DNA of 64,000 bases from Paenibacillus caseinilyticus (lineage in GTDB: Bacteria; Bacillota; Bacilli; Paenibacillales; NBRC-103111): the NCBI RefSeq assembly GCF_027533645.1, contig NZ_JAQAGY010000005.1, positions 248,001 through 312,000 of the forward strand. Reading direction: 5' to 3'. The translations under genes were made by a program, and so were the position numbers. The notes under the pieces were generated by a model. That model did no database searches and was not told where the DNA came from. It was given only the letters and a program-made list of their open reading frames with translations. Of the stretch, positions 9,120 to 18,020 are shown one piece after another (within the stretch, counting starts at the first letter, position 1; every line of letters begins with the position of its first letter).

Positions 9120-10526
9120 ATGGGTTACTTTATAAACCTGGAAAAGATATGTGAACAATTTAAGTTTGAAACTTCGATTAAACATAATCCCAAAACAGAG
9201 TTGGAATTTTTACCTTATACCACGAAATTCAAAGAGACTCAGTATAGTTTTAGAGAAGTGGTTGGTGAATTTTTACGGTTAATTGGACAGAAGAAATTGC
9301 CGGAAGCTGTGGATGCAGAAAAATTGTTAGCGAATGTACTTGACTCCATAACGTTTGAACATCCGAATCAACGAGGAGAATTCAAGCAGATGGTGAAGAC
9401 CCTATTCTTAGATCAGAACGATCAACTCTATCTGTTCCATCCCCAAACCTTGTACTACATAAACACCGTTGAAAATGAAAACAAGAAGTTGGCTCTTTTC
9501 TTATGCAATGTTCTTTGGGGGGGGCGGAATGCTTGGTCAGTGGATTCTGAAATTCAAAATGATTTTAATCTGATGAGCGCACTACTATTCCGTTCATTAC
9601 CGGAACTAATTGATGCTGATCACAGCAGTACAAGCTATGCGGTCATGCTGCCTGAAATATCAGATTTATTTGTTCAGGATTTCCAATGGCTTGCTACAAA
9701 AAATGAGCTATTCACACAGCAGGTTGAGAAGATCATTTCCTACTATTATTTTTTCTATGTTACACAGTTTGCAATTCGCAACGAAGCTATGTTTGAACCG
9801 GTTAAACAGGGGATTCGGCCCATTTATTTCACCTTTGAAGACGAGGAGCGTTTGTCCAAGACAAGAGTGAGTTACGAATATGGTTGGAAGAACATGGAGA
9901 AGATAATCGGACGGATATTCACTCATATCAACTTGTTGAAAATGTTAAACTTTGCAACCGTAGACAATAAAAATGCAACTTTCAACAAACCTCTATCTTA
10001 TCAGGAAATTGCGGTTCTTATTCGCCACATGACAGTTGAAGAACAAGTAAAGCTAGAACAAGAGATCGACCAATTGATCAATGATTACCAGCAAAAGCTA
10101 TCAGGAGACAGCAAGTGGTTGTTGATGGGAACTGTACCGGATCTTTATGACCTTTCTGTGTTAAATAAGCTGAACCATTTATTTCGAATGGTCGACCACC
10201 AATTTAATCAGACTTCTAGATCGAAACCATATAATGAATACAAACAGTGGTTCGTACATTTTTGCCAGAATACCTTTTTAAAATCCCGCGGCAGATCCGG
10301 TAAAATGTTGATCCTCGATACTGACTATCTGCTTTTCATGACAAAAATGATGATTAAAGATGAGAGCAAAATTCGTTTGAAAAAGCTTTTTAATGAATTT
10401 GAAACTCGTGGTATGATTTTCGACCGGGATACTCAAACGGCCATCGTGAACTATTATGAAAAACTGAACTTACTGGAGAAAAAAAGCGATAGTGGGGATG
10501 CTATTTATGTCAAAGCATTTTTATAA
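9120..10526 (+). CDS. dptG: DptG, phosphorothioation-dependent restriction protein
   Basis: DptG is the middle subunit of the DptFGH restriction set; its molecular role is poorly known. The call rests mainly on position between clear dptF and dptH genes and on the expected length (468 residues). No catalytic motif is visible. The sequence is mostly helical, with aromatic-rich stretches. ATG 9120 follows the dptF stop by 4 bp, with GGAGATG upstream; a longer in-frame reading from 9030 would overlap dptF heavily. The 3' end overlaps dptH by 20 bp. Confidence 0.85.
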   Translation: MGYFINLEKICEQFKFETSIKHNPKTELEFLPYTTKFKETQYSFREVVGEFLRLIGQKKLPEAVDAEKLLANVLDSITFEHPNQRGEFKQMVKTLFLDQNDQLYLFHPQTLYYINTVENENKKLALFLCNVLWGGRNAWSVDSEIQNDFNLMSALLFRSLPELIDADHSSTSYAVMLPEISDLFVQDFQWLATKNELFTQQVEKIISYYYFFYVTQFAIRNEAMFEPVKQGIRPIYFTFEDEERLSKTRVSYEYGWKNMEKIIGRIFTHINLLKMLNFATVDNKNATFNKPLSYQEIAVLIRHMTVEEQVKLEQEIDQLINDYQQKLSGDSKWLLMGTVPDLYDLSVLNKLNHLFRMVDHQFNQTSRSKPYNEYKQWFVHFCQNTFLKSRGRSGKMLILDTDYLLFMTKMMIKDESKIRLKKLFNEFETRGMIFDRDTQTAIVNYYEKLNLLEKKSDSGDAIYVKAFL

Positions 10527-13500
10527 TTACTTAGCTGAACGGATTGCAACATTTTTCAGAGAAAACAATATTCAGCCTGGTGATAAATACCATATCCAAT
10601 TTGAACGGACAGAGCAAGTAGAGAACTTGGTCGATACAATCAATGTATTGCCTTTTGCAGAGTCCTTTTATATGCATACTGAAGAAGGTATATACGAGTC
10701 TATTTGCTTGACTATGGGGCAGAATACGAAAGTTCTGATTGCATCCAATACGGATAACGTAACTCCGGATTTTTTGACGACGTTGCGAAATAAGGTGGGG
10801 ACCCAGGAAGAACCTTTTAATGATAAAGCTATGCTGCTAGTTCATAACTCCAATCTAGATAGCTTGATCCAGGGGATGACCTCTTTTGCGAAAGAAGGAA
10901 TGCCATTTCACATCAATTCGGTCGAAACCAATCTTCAACATCTGATGAGCAACTCTCCGCTATCCAAGCCCGAAAGACAAATGCTCATCTTTAGTATGGC
11001 GTCTAATAAGGCGCAACAAGGCATTCACGAGCAGGTAACCTTATTTGATTATGAGAAGATTTTGACGGTATTGAACAATCAGAAGCTTGATATAAGCGAC
11101 TATAAGGATTTTGGTCTTTTTTACGACTCTGAGCTTAATAAGACGCCTATGACGGATAAGCAAATTCAGGCTAGGTTGCATGAAAATCAAACCCTCTTCA
11201 ATCATGTTGAGATGGCTCACCAGTATGGTCCAGTCGACATTAGCTTAGAAAGACACTTCGATGAACAAGGCGCTAAGGCTCTTTCTGCGATTGATTGGCA
11301 AAGCATGGACTTTGGACCTGTGAAACGTTCCAATCAGAAGAAACTCGAAGGGAAGGGATTAGAATATATAGAGCCTACGAAAAAGCAGACTTTGGAAGGA
11401 TTGCACTACTGGGAAAGAGCCGAAGGAGAATCGAAAAGTCAGCAACGTAAACGGAACATTATTGTGTTCAATCCTGAAAAACTCGATAAAATTACTTTAG
11501 AGTTTCCATTTAACGATTTTGTAAAGACACAACATGTAACTAATAATATGATTAAGTATTTCATTAAGTCGGAACAAGCGGGCAAAAAAATCAAAGTGGA
11601 GCTAGCTCACAACCCTGGCGAAACAACTTTTTACGGGGTGAGATACAAGACTGAAGTGTCCCCAACATTTGAATTTAAAATCTCAATTGTAGAGACAACG
11701 GAAAGATTGATACAAGCTATTCAGACTTCTTACACAATCAACCTAGTTAAAGCGAAGAATAAACATTCCAGTATTCTGATCAACTCAGATAATGATGAAT
11801 GGATTTTTAATAAGGATCAGCCAGAAGTGATGAAAGCCGAACTCACAGATGATTATGAAAAAAATCAGTTTGAAATCGCTGAATCAGAAGAATTGATGGT
11901 CATTAAGAATGCGGAAAACTCAAGTGAAGAGGAACTAATCCACTTTTCGATCAAATTACCAACAACTGAAATTCCATTTTCTGTACAGGATGTTGTTGAG
12001 CGGCCTGTGCCAATAGGTGGCTTTAATGTATGGAAACTAAAGAGGGAGAAGCAAGAACATTTCATCTACAGAATTGAAAACGATAAAATGAAGATTGTTC
12101 AAGGAACGCGTGAAACCTATGCACAAGGCGAGTTCAAACGTAACCTTGAGCGTGAGCTGAAACTCATTGAAGCTAATCATCTGTACTTTACAGAAGAAGC
12201 CGGCGAGCTAATTCCAGAGCCTATTAATGTACCGGAGGCTGTCAAAGAAGCATATATTGATCTACTCCGTTATCTCCGTAACAACCAATTGCTCCCTAGC
12301 TTAGCTTACCTAGATGAGGATTATTCCGCATTAGCCAGAGCCTATGTTCAAGCATATATCAAAGAATTAGAGCAACTGGAAAATGGACAATCACTGGTTC
12401 AAACTCAGCGAGATCTGGTCTTGTTAGGCACAATTCGCAAAGGACTTAGAGATCCAGAATGGTTGTATACGCCACTTCATCCACTTAATGTAGCCTATCA
12501 ACTGCAGTTAAAAGATCTAATGGGCAAGGAAGCGATAAATGACGAGTTGCTTCGAACCCTTAGGTCGACACATTTGCTACCATACGTGTCCTTTAATAAT
12601 GGCCTTTATAAAGCGATCGAACCAAGTGATTCATATGAATGGACGACCTATATCGATCAGAGTCTACCTAGATTTGAATCATCAAAGCTCGTGCATAAGC
12701 TGGTCCAGGAGAAAATTGAAGAGTTTGCGGAACATTTCTCTTACTTGTTTGATTTGGATTACCGTGCTCCTTTAAAGATCAATGCGATCAATATGGGGGA
12801 TTGTATGGGGATTCTGCAAGGGTTGTTTGAGTATTATAAGCGTCAGCTCAAAAGGGAGATCGAAAAAAGCGACCTGCTACCCATTGAGCTTCACATTTAT
12901 GCGGAAAAAGGCATTAATAACGTATTTGAAGAAATGTCTCAATATTCGGTGGCCGAAGAGATCGCAAAGAAATTTAACTTGAAGCTGGAGATGGAAGGCT
13001 ACCATACAGAAGAACTACTTAACATTTTCCGTGATCAGGTAAAATTTTACTCCTGCGATATCGCAACTAATAGATATGAATATTGTCATGTCAGCTTCTA
13101 TCAAATGAGTAAGATTGAGCAGGTGGCGACAAGCAATGCTTCAGAGATTATTACGGGGGTTTCTCTGTTTGGATTAGTATCTGGTATACCATCGGTGTTC
13201 ATTAATGAAGACTATAAGACTGGATTCGGTACTAAATTCTACAGAACGTCGGATGCTCCGTTGCTGTCACTCGTGCCCAAACTCAACTCTTTGCTTCGTG
13301 TAGCCCGCACACTTGATAATTATCAAGAAAATATGAATATTGTAACTGCTATTTCTGCGGAGCATAAGCAGAAGTTGGATGCTGTATATGAGTCATCGCA
13401 TTGGGTTACGTTTATTGAACCGAAAGTTGACCTGAGTTTCTTCAAAAATAACGATACGCAGAAAGACCTACTTGTTATCCATTACAGTGACCAGACCTCT

Positions 13501-15708
13501 TCGAGTGGTTTTGATGCGATTACTGTAACCAGGCGTTCCAAGCAATATCAGCGGCTAATCAAAGAATTTCTAGATACTCAGCAGATCGTAGCTGCTGATG
13601 ATGTATTGCCGCCAATCATTAATTTTTTTAATGCTATTAACGGAAATTGGTTACTCCGATTGCTGGCACAGAAAAATCACTTTCCAAAAGAGAAAATTAG
13701 CATCTTATCTGCCATAAAAGTAGCTCTTGCTGTATTTGCACATCGAGATATTATTTGGATTCCCATCTCAATGGAGGAGGTTCTGCGTATTTCAGGTGGA
13801 ACGGGACTTCGCCAATCGGAAGGACTCTTCTCAGCTAGAAACCTTGGTAAGTTCGGTTCCTTTAGCGATGACATTCTACTAATTGGTGTCGAGCAGCGTG
13901 GAGAAGAGTTGAAGGTCCATTTCTATCCCATTGAAGTGAAAATTGGGAACAATCCCTCGGCGGTTTACGAGAAAGCGATTGCCCAGGTTCAGGAAACGAA
14001 GAAGCTGCTTATTGATTTTTTAACCGAATCGGAAGAAGATTCGTTTAAATCAAAATTATACCGTAACTTCTTTATGCACTTGGCCATCGCAAGTGCGGAA
14101 AAGATGGATCTTTATTCGGTATGGCCTGAACAAGATTGGGCGAATATCACGAGCAGTGATTTAAGGGGAAAATTACTCAATGATGATTACGAAATTTCTA
14201 ATGATCTACAAACATATATTGGAGTTGGGGCGGTTATCTCCTATAAAAAGGATTGGGTTTTCACGGAAGTCAAGAGGATAGATGATGTGCTCGTCTACGA
14301 CTATCCTGAAAAAAGTGGTTATGATTTCATTGTGAAAAATATTGAAGAAATAAAGGACCATATTCAGAGTGAGGACGGGGATATTCCGGCTGAGCAACTG
14401 CTCTCAAGATTATATAACTCTAAAAGTCAAGAAGGAGAGAGTGAGTCGGGGGACTCTCAAATAAAGGATCAAACTAACAATAGCAATAGTGCAGCAGTCA
14501 CAAACGAATCCTCTAACGAAAGCCAACAATCGGAACCAAATGGACAGTCCGTACAAAGGATGAAACCGACTGGGCCACTTGAAATCCTTTTTGGACATAA
14601 TGCACAAAATCATGAGGAAATAAAGTGGTATCCGACTACAACGGATAAAGTAATGCACACCAATACTGGCATTATTGGCACGATGGGCACAGGAAAAACG
14701 CAGTTTACGAAGTCACTAATTGCTCAACTAAGCCGTAATAGCAGAAATAACGTCAATGGAACACCGATTGGAATTTTGATCTTTGATTACAAAGGGGACT
14801 ACATCAAGGCGGATTTTACAGAAGTGACGGGGGCTAAAGTGTATGACCTTTATCACTTGCCATATAATCCCTTGTCTCTTTATGTTACAAAGCCAATACG
14901 TCCGCTGCTGCCAGTGCATACAAGTTCTTCATTGACTGATACGATTGCGAAAGCTTTTAATCTGGGGCAAGTACAAACGAATACTCTCAAGGGTGTCATT
15001 ATGGAGGCCTACCAACAAAAAGGCATTCAGAAACATGATGCAACAACTTGGGAGCAGCCAACCCCGACAATTAGCGACGTTTACGACATCTATACGGGGC
15101 GAGAAGATGTAAAAATGGATAGCTTGTATGCAGCGCTTCAAGAGCTTTACGAGCTAGAAGTTTTTGAACCAGATGGTACCAAGACTTTCCCGTTGTTTGA
15201 TATGATTAACGGAATTACGGTTATCAACCTGTCTGGCTACAATACGAGTATCCAGAACCTAGTCGTGTCGATTACACTCGATGTATTCTATAACCAAATG
15301 CAGATACAAGGGCACAGTACGATTCAGGGTAACTACCGTGAAATCACGAAGATGATTTTGGTTGATGAAGCGGACAATTTCTTGAGTAAAGATTTCACTT
15401 CAATTAAGAAGATTCTTAAGGAAGGTCGGGAATTCGGAGTAGGGACAATTCTTTCTACGCAGTTCCTTAGCCACTTCTCAACGTCGGATAACGACTATGC
15501 AAATTATGTTTTGACATGGATTGTGCATAACATCGCTGAAATGTCCGCTAAGGAAATTCGAATGATATTTAATACGCAAAGTAAGGCAGAAGAAGAGAAC
15601 ATCATGAACCGAATCAAGTCGTTACAAAAGCATTATAGTATTGTGAAAGCAGGAACAGGGCAACCGATTTGGATGCGGGATCGTGCCTTTTGGGAGCTAA
15701 ATTTGTAG
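10507..15708 (+). CDS. dptH: DptH, nuclease-helicase of phosphorothioation-dependent restriction
   Basis: DptH is the large effector of the restriction module and belongs with HerA/FtsK-type ATPases. The protein has 1733 residues. A PD-(D/E)xK-like nuclease core is suggested by SDDILLIG (D1122) and IEVKIG (E1143, K1145). A low-complexity Ser/Asn/Gln linker follows (about residues 1300-1350). The C-terminal motor has Walker A GTMGTGKT (1391-1398) and Walker B MILVDEAD (1616-1623). Start ATG 10507 overlaps the end of dptG. About the first 1000 residues carry no motif I recognise and may bind partners or DNA. Nuclease and motor in one chain would allow cutting coupled to translocation; this is inferred from the motifs. 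Confidence 0.9.
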   Translation: MSKHFYNYLAERIATFFRENNIQPGDKYHIQFERTEQVENLVDTINVLPFAESFYMHTEEGIYESICLTMGQNTKVLIASNTDNVTPDFLTTLRNKVGTQEEPFNDKAMLLVHNSNLDSLIQGMTSFAKEGMPFHINSVETNLQHLMSNSPLSKPERQMLIFSMASNKAQQGIHEQVTLFDYEKILTVLNNQKLDISDYKDFGLFYDSELNKTPMTDKQIQARLHENQTLFNHVEMAHQYGPVDISLERHFDEQGAKALSAIDWQSMDFGPVKRSNQKKLEGKGLEYIEPTKKQTLEGLHYWERAEGESKSQQRKRNIIVFNPEKLDKITLEFPFNDFVKTQHVTNNMIKYFIKSEQAGKKIKVELAHNPGETTFYGVRYKTEVSPTFEFKISIVETTERLIQAIQTSYTINLVKAKNKHSSILINSDNDEWIFNKDQPEVMKAELTDDYEKNQFEIAESEELMVIKNAENSSEEELIHFSIKLPTTEIPFSVQDVVERPVPIGGFNVWKLKREKQEHFIYRIENDKMKIVQGTRETYAQGEFKRNLERELKLIEANHLYFTEEAGELIPEPINVPEAVKEAYIDLLRYLRNNQLLPSLAYLDEDYSALARAYVQAYIKELEQLENGQSLVQTQRDLVLLGTIRKGLRDPEWLYTPLHPLNVAYQLQLKDLMGKEAINDELLRTLRSTHLLPYVSFNNGLYKAIEPSDSYEWTTYIDQSLPRFESSKLVHKLVQEKIEEFAEHFSYLFDLDYRAPLKINAINMGDCMGILQGLFEYYKRQLKREIEKSDLLPIELHIYAEKGINNVFEEMSQYSVAEEIAKKFNLKLEMEGYHTEELLNIFRDQVKFYSCDIATNRYEYCHVSFYQMSKIEQVATSNASEIITGVSLFGLVSGIPSVFINEDYKTGFGTKFYRTSDAPLLSLVPKLNSLLRVARTLDNYQENMNIVTAISAEHKQKLDAVYESSHWVTFIEPKVDLSFFKNNDTQKDLLVIHYSDQTSSSGFDAITVTRRSKQYQRLIKEFLDTQQIVAADDVLPPIINFFNAINGNWLLRLLAQKNHFPKEKISILSAIKVALAVFAHRDIIWIPISMEEVLRISGGTGLRQSEGLFSARNLGKFGSFSDDILLIGVEQRGEELKVHFYPIEVKIGNNPSAVYEKAIAQVQETKKLLIDFLTESEEDSFKSKLYRNFFMHLAIASAEKMDLYSVWPEQDWANITSSDLRGKLLNDDYEISNDLQTYIGVGAVISYKKDWVFTEVKRIDDVLVYDYPEKSGYDFIVKNIEEIKDHIQSEDGDIPAEQLLSRLYNSKSQEGESESGDSQIKDQTNNSNSAAVTNESSNESQQSEPNGQSVQRMKPTGPLEILFGHNAQNHEEIKWYPTTTDKVMHTNTGIIGTMGTGKTQFTKSLIAQLSRNSRNNVNGTPIGILIFDYKGDYIKADFTEVTGAKVYDLYHLPYNPLSLYVTKPIRPLLPVHTSSSLTDTIAKAFNLGQVQTNTLKGVIMEAYQQKGIQKHDATTWEQPTPTISDVYDIYTGREDVKMDSLYAALQELYELEVFEPDGTKTFPLFDMINGITVINLSGYNTSIQNLVVSITLDVFYNQMQIQGHSTIQGNYREITKMILVDEADNFLSKDFTSIKKILKEGREFGVGTILSTQFLSHFSTSDNDYANYVLTWIVHNIAEMSAKEIRMIFNTQSKAEEENIMNRIKSLQKHYSIVKAGTGQPIWMRDRAFWELNL

Positions 15709-15807
15709 GCATATAATATTCAAGGCGTGGTATACCTATCAATGCCGCGAAACGTTTCTAGGGTGTCTCATTTACCCACGTTATAAAACTGATTTATTAC
15801 CATGGAC

Positions 15808-15849
15808 AAAGAGCTAAGTAACTTAGGAAGTCTTAGCTCCTTTGTTTTG
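15808..15849 (+). terminator. terminator after dptH
   Basis: GAGCTAAG (15811-15818) pairs perfectly with CTTAGCTC (15832-15839); flanking AAA/TTT extends it imperfectly. A T-rich tail (CTTTGTTTT) follows. It lies 100 bp past the dptH stop. Confidence 0.6.
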
Positions 15850-15877
15850 GCTCTGCCGCGGCTTTCTACAGCAGGCT

Positions 15878-15937
15878 ATGAACAAAGTGAAGATGCCAAC
15901 CGACCAGCAGTACATTAGGAGAACCAACGAGGTCTGA
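15878..15937 (+). pseudogene. possible remnant of a ROK-family repressor N-terminus
   Basis: ATG 15878 opens a 19-codon frame reading MNKVKMPTDQQYIRRTNEV and then a stop. The pattern (T/G)DQQ-x-IRR-x-N resembles the start of ROK (XylR/NagC-type) repressors just before the helix-turn-helix. Nothing recognisable continues in any frame downstream. It may be all that remains of a regulator lost when the island or neighbouring DNA rearranged. A chance match is quite possible. Confidence 0.25.
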
Positions 15938-16127
15938 ATCTTTTGAAGTCCCTGATTGTAAAGACGCTACGAAAATCTGCTACTAGGCATCATGGGCTCA
16001 AAACGCAGGTTCTTGGGGGAGAGATGAAGTGAGCGGAGTAGTGCTGCCTGGTTGGGCGGTACTGCTCTTTTTTCTATCCGAGGGTGGTATAATGGAAATA
16101 ACTGTATCAAGTAAGGTAGGGGAGACC

Positions 16128-16469
16128 ATGCCATTACAAATGAACGACAATGAACAGGCAGCAGTGAGGGACTTACTGCGGCGCATCAAAGTAGAGTTTG
16201 GAGTCAAACGTCTTTTTCTTTTTGGTTCCAGGGCAAGAGGTGAAGCTGAACCGTATTCGGATATCGATCTGCTCGTATTGACAGAGAAGACAAAGACAAT
16301 CCAGGATCAGTATCGTCTCTCGGATATCTCAGCTGATATTAGTATCAATTATGGCGTAGCGCTGAATTGTCTTTATTTTAATGAAGAGGACTGGAAGAGA
16401 GGCGAATTGGTCAATCCCCAGCTCAAAGCAAACATTGAAAGAGAGGGGATCGAGCTTGGGCTTCAATGA
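16128..16469 (+). CDS. minimal nucleotidyltransferase (MNT-like)
   Basis: The 113-residue protein has the Pol-beta nucleotidyltransferase signature: LFGSRARGEAEPYSDIDLLVL, that is GSxxRG followed by the metal-binding DxD. Its size is that of stand-alone MNT proteins, many of which pair with a HEPN protein as a toxin-antitoxin module in which the MNT modifies the HEPN toxin. ATG 16128 has GGGGAG 5-8 bp upstream and a TATAAT box at 16088-16093; longer in-frame starts lack a ribosome site. The next small ORF does not look like an intact HEPN protein, so the partner may be lost. Confidence 0.75.
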   Translation: MPLQMNDNEQAAVRDLLRRIKVEFGVKRLFLFGSRARGEAEPYSDIDLLVLTEKTKTIQDQYRLSDISADISINYGVALNCLYFNEEDWKRGELVNPQLKANIEREGIELGLQ

Positions 16470-16485
16470 TAAGGCGAGAGATATC

Positions 16486-16641
16486 ATGATTCGGAAATGG
16501 AATGCAAAGCTGGCTTCAGCTAAGGTCTATGTAAACAGTGAGCTGGCTAGAGAAGGCCCTATCGATAAAGCTCGGGCGAAGATGTATAACAAGTTGATGG
16601 ATTTTGGCCCGATGCGGATTACAATGCGGAGAGGAGTTTAA
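16486..16641 (+). CDS. short ORF after the nucleotidyltransferase, function unknown
   Basis: A 51-codon frame begins at ATG 16486 (MIRKWNAKLASAKVYVN) and ends at 16641. It lies where a HEPN partner of the MNT protein would be expected, but it lacks the RxxxxH motif and the length of a HEPN domain. The sequence is basic and probably helical. It could be the start of a decayed partner gene or not a gene at all. Confidence 0.3.
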   Translation: MIRKWNAKLASAKVYVNSELAREGPIDKARAKMYNKLMDFGPMRITMRRGV

Positions 16642-16684
16642 TTTAAAGATCTTGGTGCTTGATAAAATAAAGGGGGCTTGTGTC

Positions 16685-16936
16685 ATGAAATGGGCTGATA
16701 TTTGCAGCCGTTATCCCAGTCGCTTTGTCTTAGTGGAGGCTATCAAGGTAGTTTCAAATCATCGTCAACGAACCTTAGAAGAGATGACAGTTGTGGCTGA
16801 ATATGATAATCCCATGAGCGCATGGGATGGGTATAAAGCTCATCATAGGCAAAGCCCGGAAAGAGAATTCTATGTCTTCCATACCAGCAGATCTGAACTA
16901 AAAGTGATTGAGGAATCCTTCCGCGGCATAAGATAA
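16685..16936 (+). CDS. small hypothetical protein, 83 residues
   Basis: ATG 16685 follows AAAGGGGG at a good distance (about 8 bp). The product begins MKWADICSRYPSRFVLVEAI, is rich in charged and aromatic residues, and has no signal peptide or membrane segment. I recall similar short MKWADL-type proteins in Bacilli without known function, but cannot name a family with certainty. It stands in a patch of small and decayed genes between the dnd/dpt island and the conserved chromosome. Confidence 0.6.
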   Translation: MKWADICSRYPSRFVLVEAIKVVSNHRQRTLEEMTVVAEYDNPMSAWDGYKAHHRQSPEREFYVFHTSRSELKVIEESFRGIR

Positions 16937-17454
16937 CCCCCACCCCTTACAATCCTTGAAATTGTCAGATTTACGCTGCCGTGTTAAAATCCCTTGTGTC
17001 ATGCTCAGCTTGGCCTTCCCTTCCGTGGCCGCGGCTCATACGGGCTTCTCAATCCGCAAAGCAGATCGTGCCGGGACCGCTCGGCTCTGGATTACGGTAA
17101 ACTGGCCTCCAAGCTGTATGCCAAGAAGCCGGGGTTCAACATCTACGTGAATGATGTCTGGCTGGATAACGAGAGGGATGAGTACCTGGTGCTCGTCCTG
17201 AACGATGCGACCTACTTCCATATGACCTGGATGTTTGCCATGAAAGAGTTGAGGGCCTCAGACTTCCTATGCGAACGACACGTTTACGAGTTCGAAATAA
17301 TACAGACCACCTGTTATGTTAAGCCTGTCTACCTCAGGGGATAGGTTTTTTCATTTTTCCTTATTTTCCAACAAATTGCAATTTATCATACCGTTCGCCT
17401 GCGATTCGTACTATAATAAAGCTAATCAGGTACTAAAAACTTGGGAGGCGTTGT
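16937..17454 (+). pseudogene. decayed coding DNA, only a partial reading frame left
   Basis: A frame at 16994-17344 gains coding-like character only after about residue 31 (LDYGKLASKLYAKKPGFNIY through ATYFHMTWMFAMKEL); the part before reads like non-coding sequence and has no ribosome site. This suggests a gene fragment that lost its start. I cannot name the family. Downstream is an AT-rich stretch with a TATAAT-like box just before the NERD/UvrD remnant. Confidence 0.35.
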
Positions 17455-17956
17455 ATGGCACTGACGGTACCCGGGTTTATACCAAGAAGCGCGACGCCAG
17501 GGGAACGGCTGGTTTTCGAGACATGAAACCGAATCTGCCGGATGACTATATCGTCTATTATGAACCGGAGGTCCAGGGGCGGAGGCCGTATCTGGTCAAT
17601 ATTGGTTCGAATCTCGGCTCAGTGGTTATGGAGGTCAAGAGTTACACGAAAAACTGATCTGCAGGTAGCCGACTGGTAGGTCATCTCCTTCGACTGGATT
17701 ACGGAGAGCCCGGAGTCGAAGCGCCGGTTCGTGAGGCAGGATGACAAGGTTTCTCTACGATCGACAGCGCCAAAGGCATGGACTCCCGTGCGTTTTCCTG
17801 GTGAATATCGATAACATATCGTTCCCTCTGGTGGATGTGGAGGAGCGGGAGGTGTCTCTTTTCTACATTGTGATGACGCAGGTGCTGGATGATCTCTATC
17901 TGACTTACAGTGGGGAGTCCAAGTGCACGAAGTATCTGGATGAAGTGGCTGCGTAG
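17455..17956 (+). pseudogene. collapsed NERD-domain UvrD-type DNA helicase
   Basis: ATG 17455 has GGGAGG 6 bp upstream and opens MALTVPGFIPRSATPGERLVFE, the usual start of NERD-helicase proteins; a stop follows at codon 23-24. One frame over, LPDDYIVYYEP, QGRRP and VVMEVKSYT continue the NERD nuclease-related domain to about 17655. After another frame change come TIDSAKGMDSRA (helicase motif V region) and EEREVSLFYIVMTQVLDDLYL (motif VI region), ending at 17956. The several-hundred-residue helicase middle is missing. So promoter and start are preserved, but an internal deletion and several frameshifts have destroyed the gene. Intact relatives are DNA-repair or defence-type helicases. Confidence 0.65.
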
Positions 17957-18020
17957 CGGTCGGAGTCGGCCAAAGATGCTGCAGGGAAGCGTATGGATAG
18001 ATAAGGAGGGGAGAGCTATT

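Larger units (their letters stand above)
15709..16127 (+). other. right edge of the dnd/dpt island, no intact gene
   Basis: This 419-bp stretch holds the dptH terminator (about 15808-15849), a 19-codon repressor-like stub (15878-15937) and a TATAAT box (16088-16093) before the nucleotidyltransferase. Base composition shifts from AT-rich towards the genome's GC-rich average, so the island border is probably here. I saw no integrase or attachment-site repeat. Confidence 0.5.

Noticed and set aside
17600-17620. T-arm-like GGTTCGAATC suggesting a tRNA
   Set aside because: No acceptor, D or anticodon arms around it; the bases are part of the NERD remnant.
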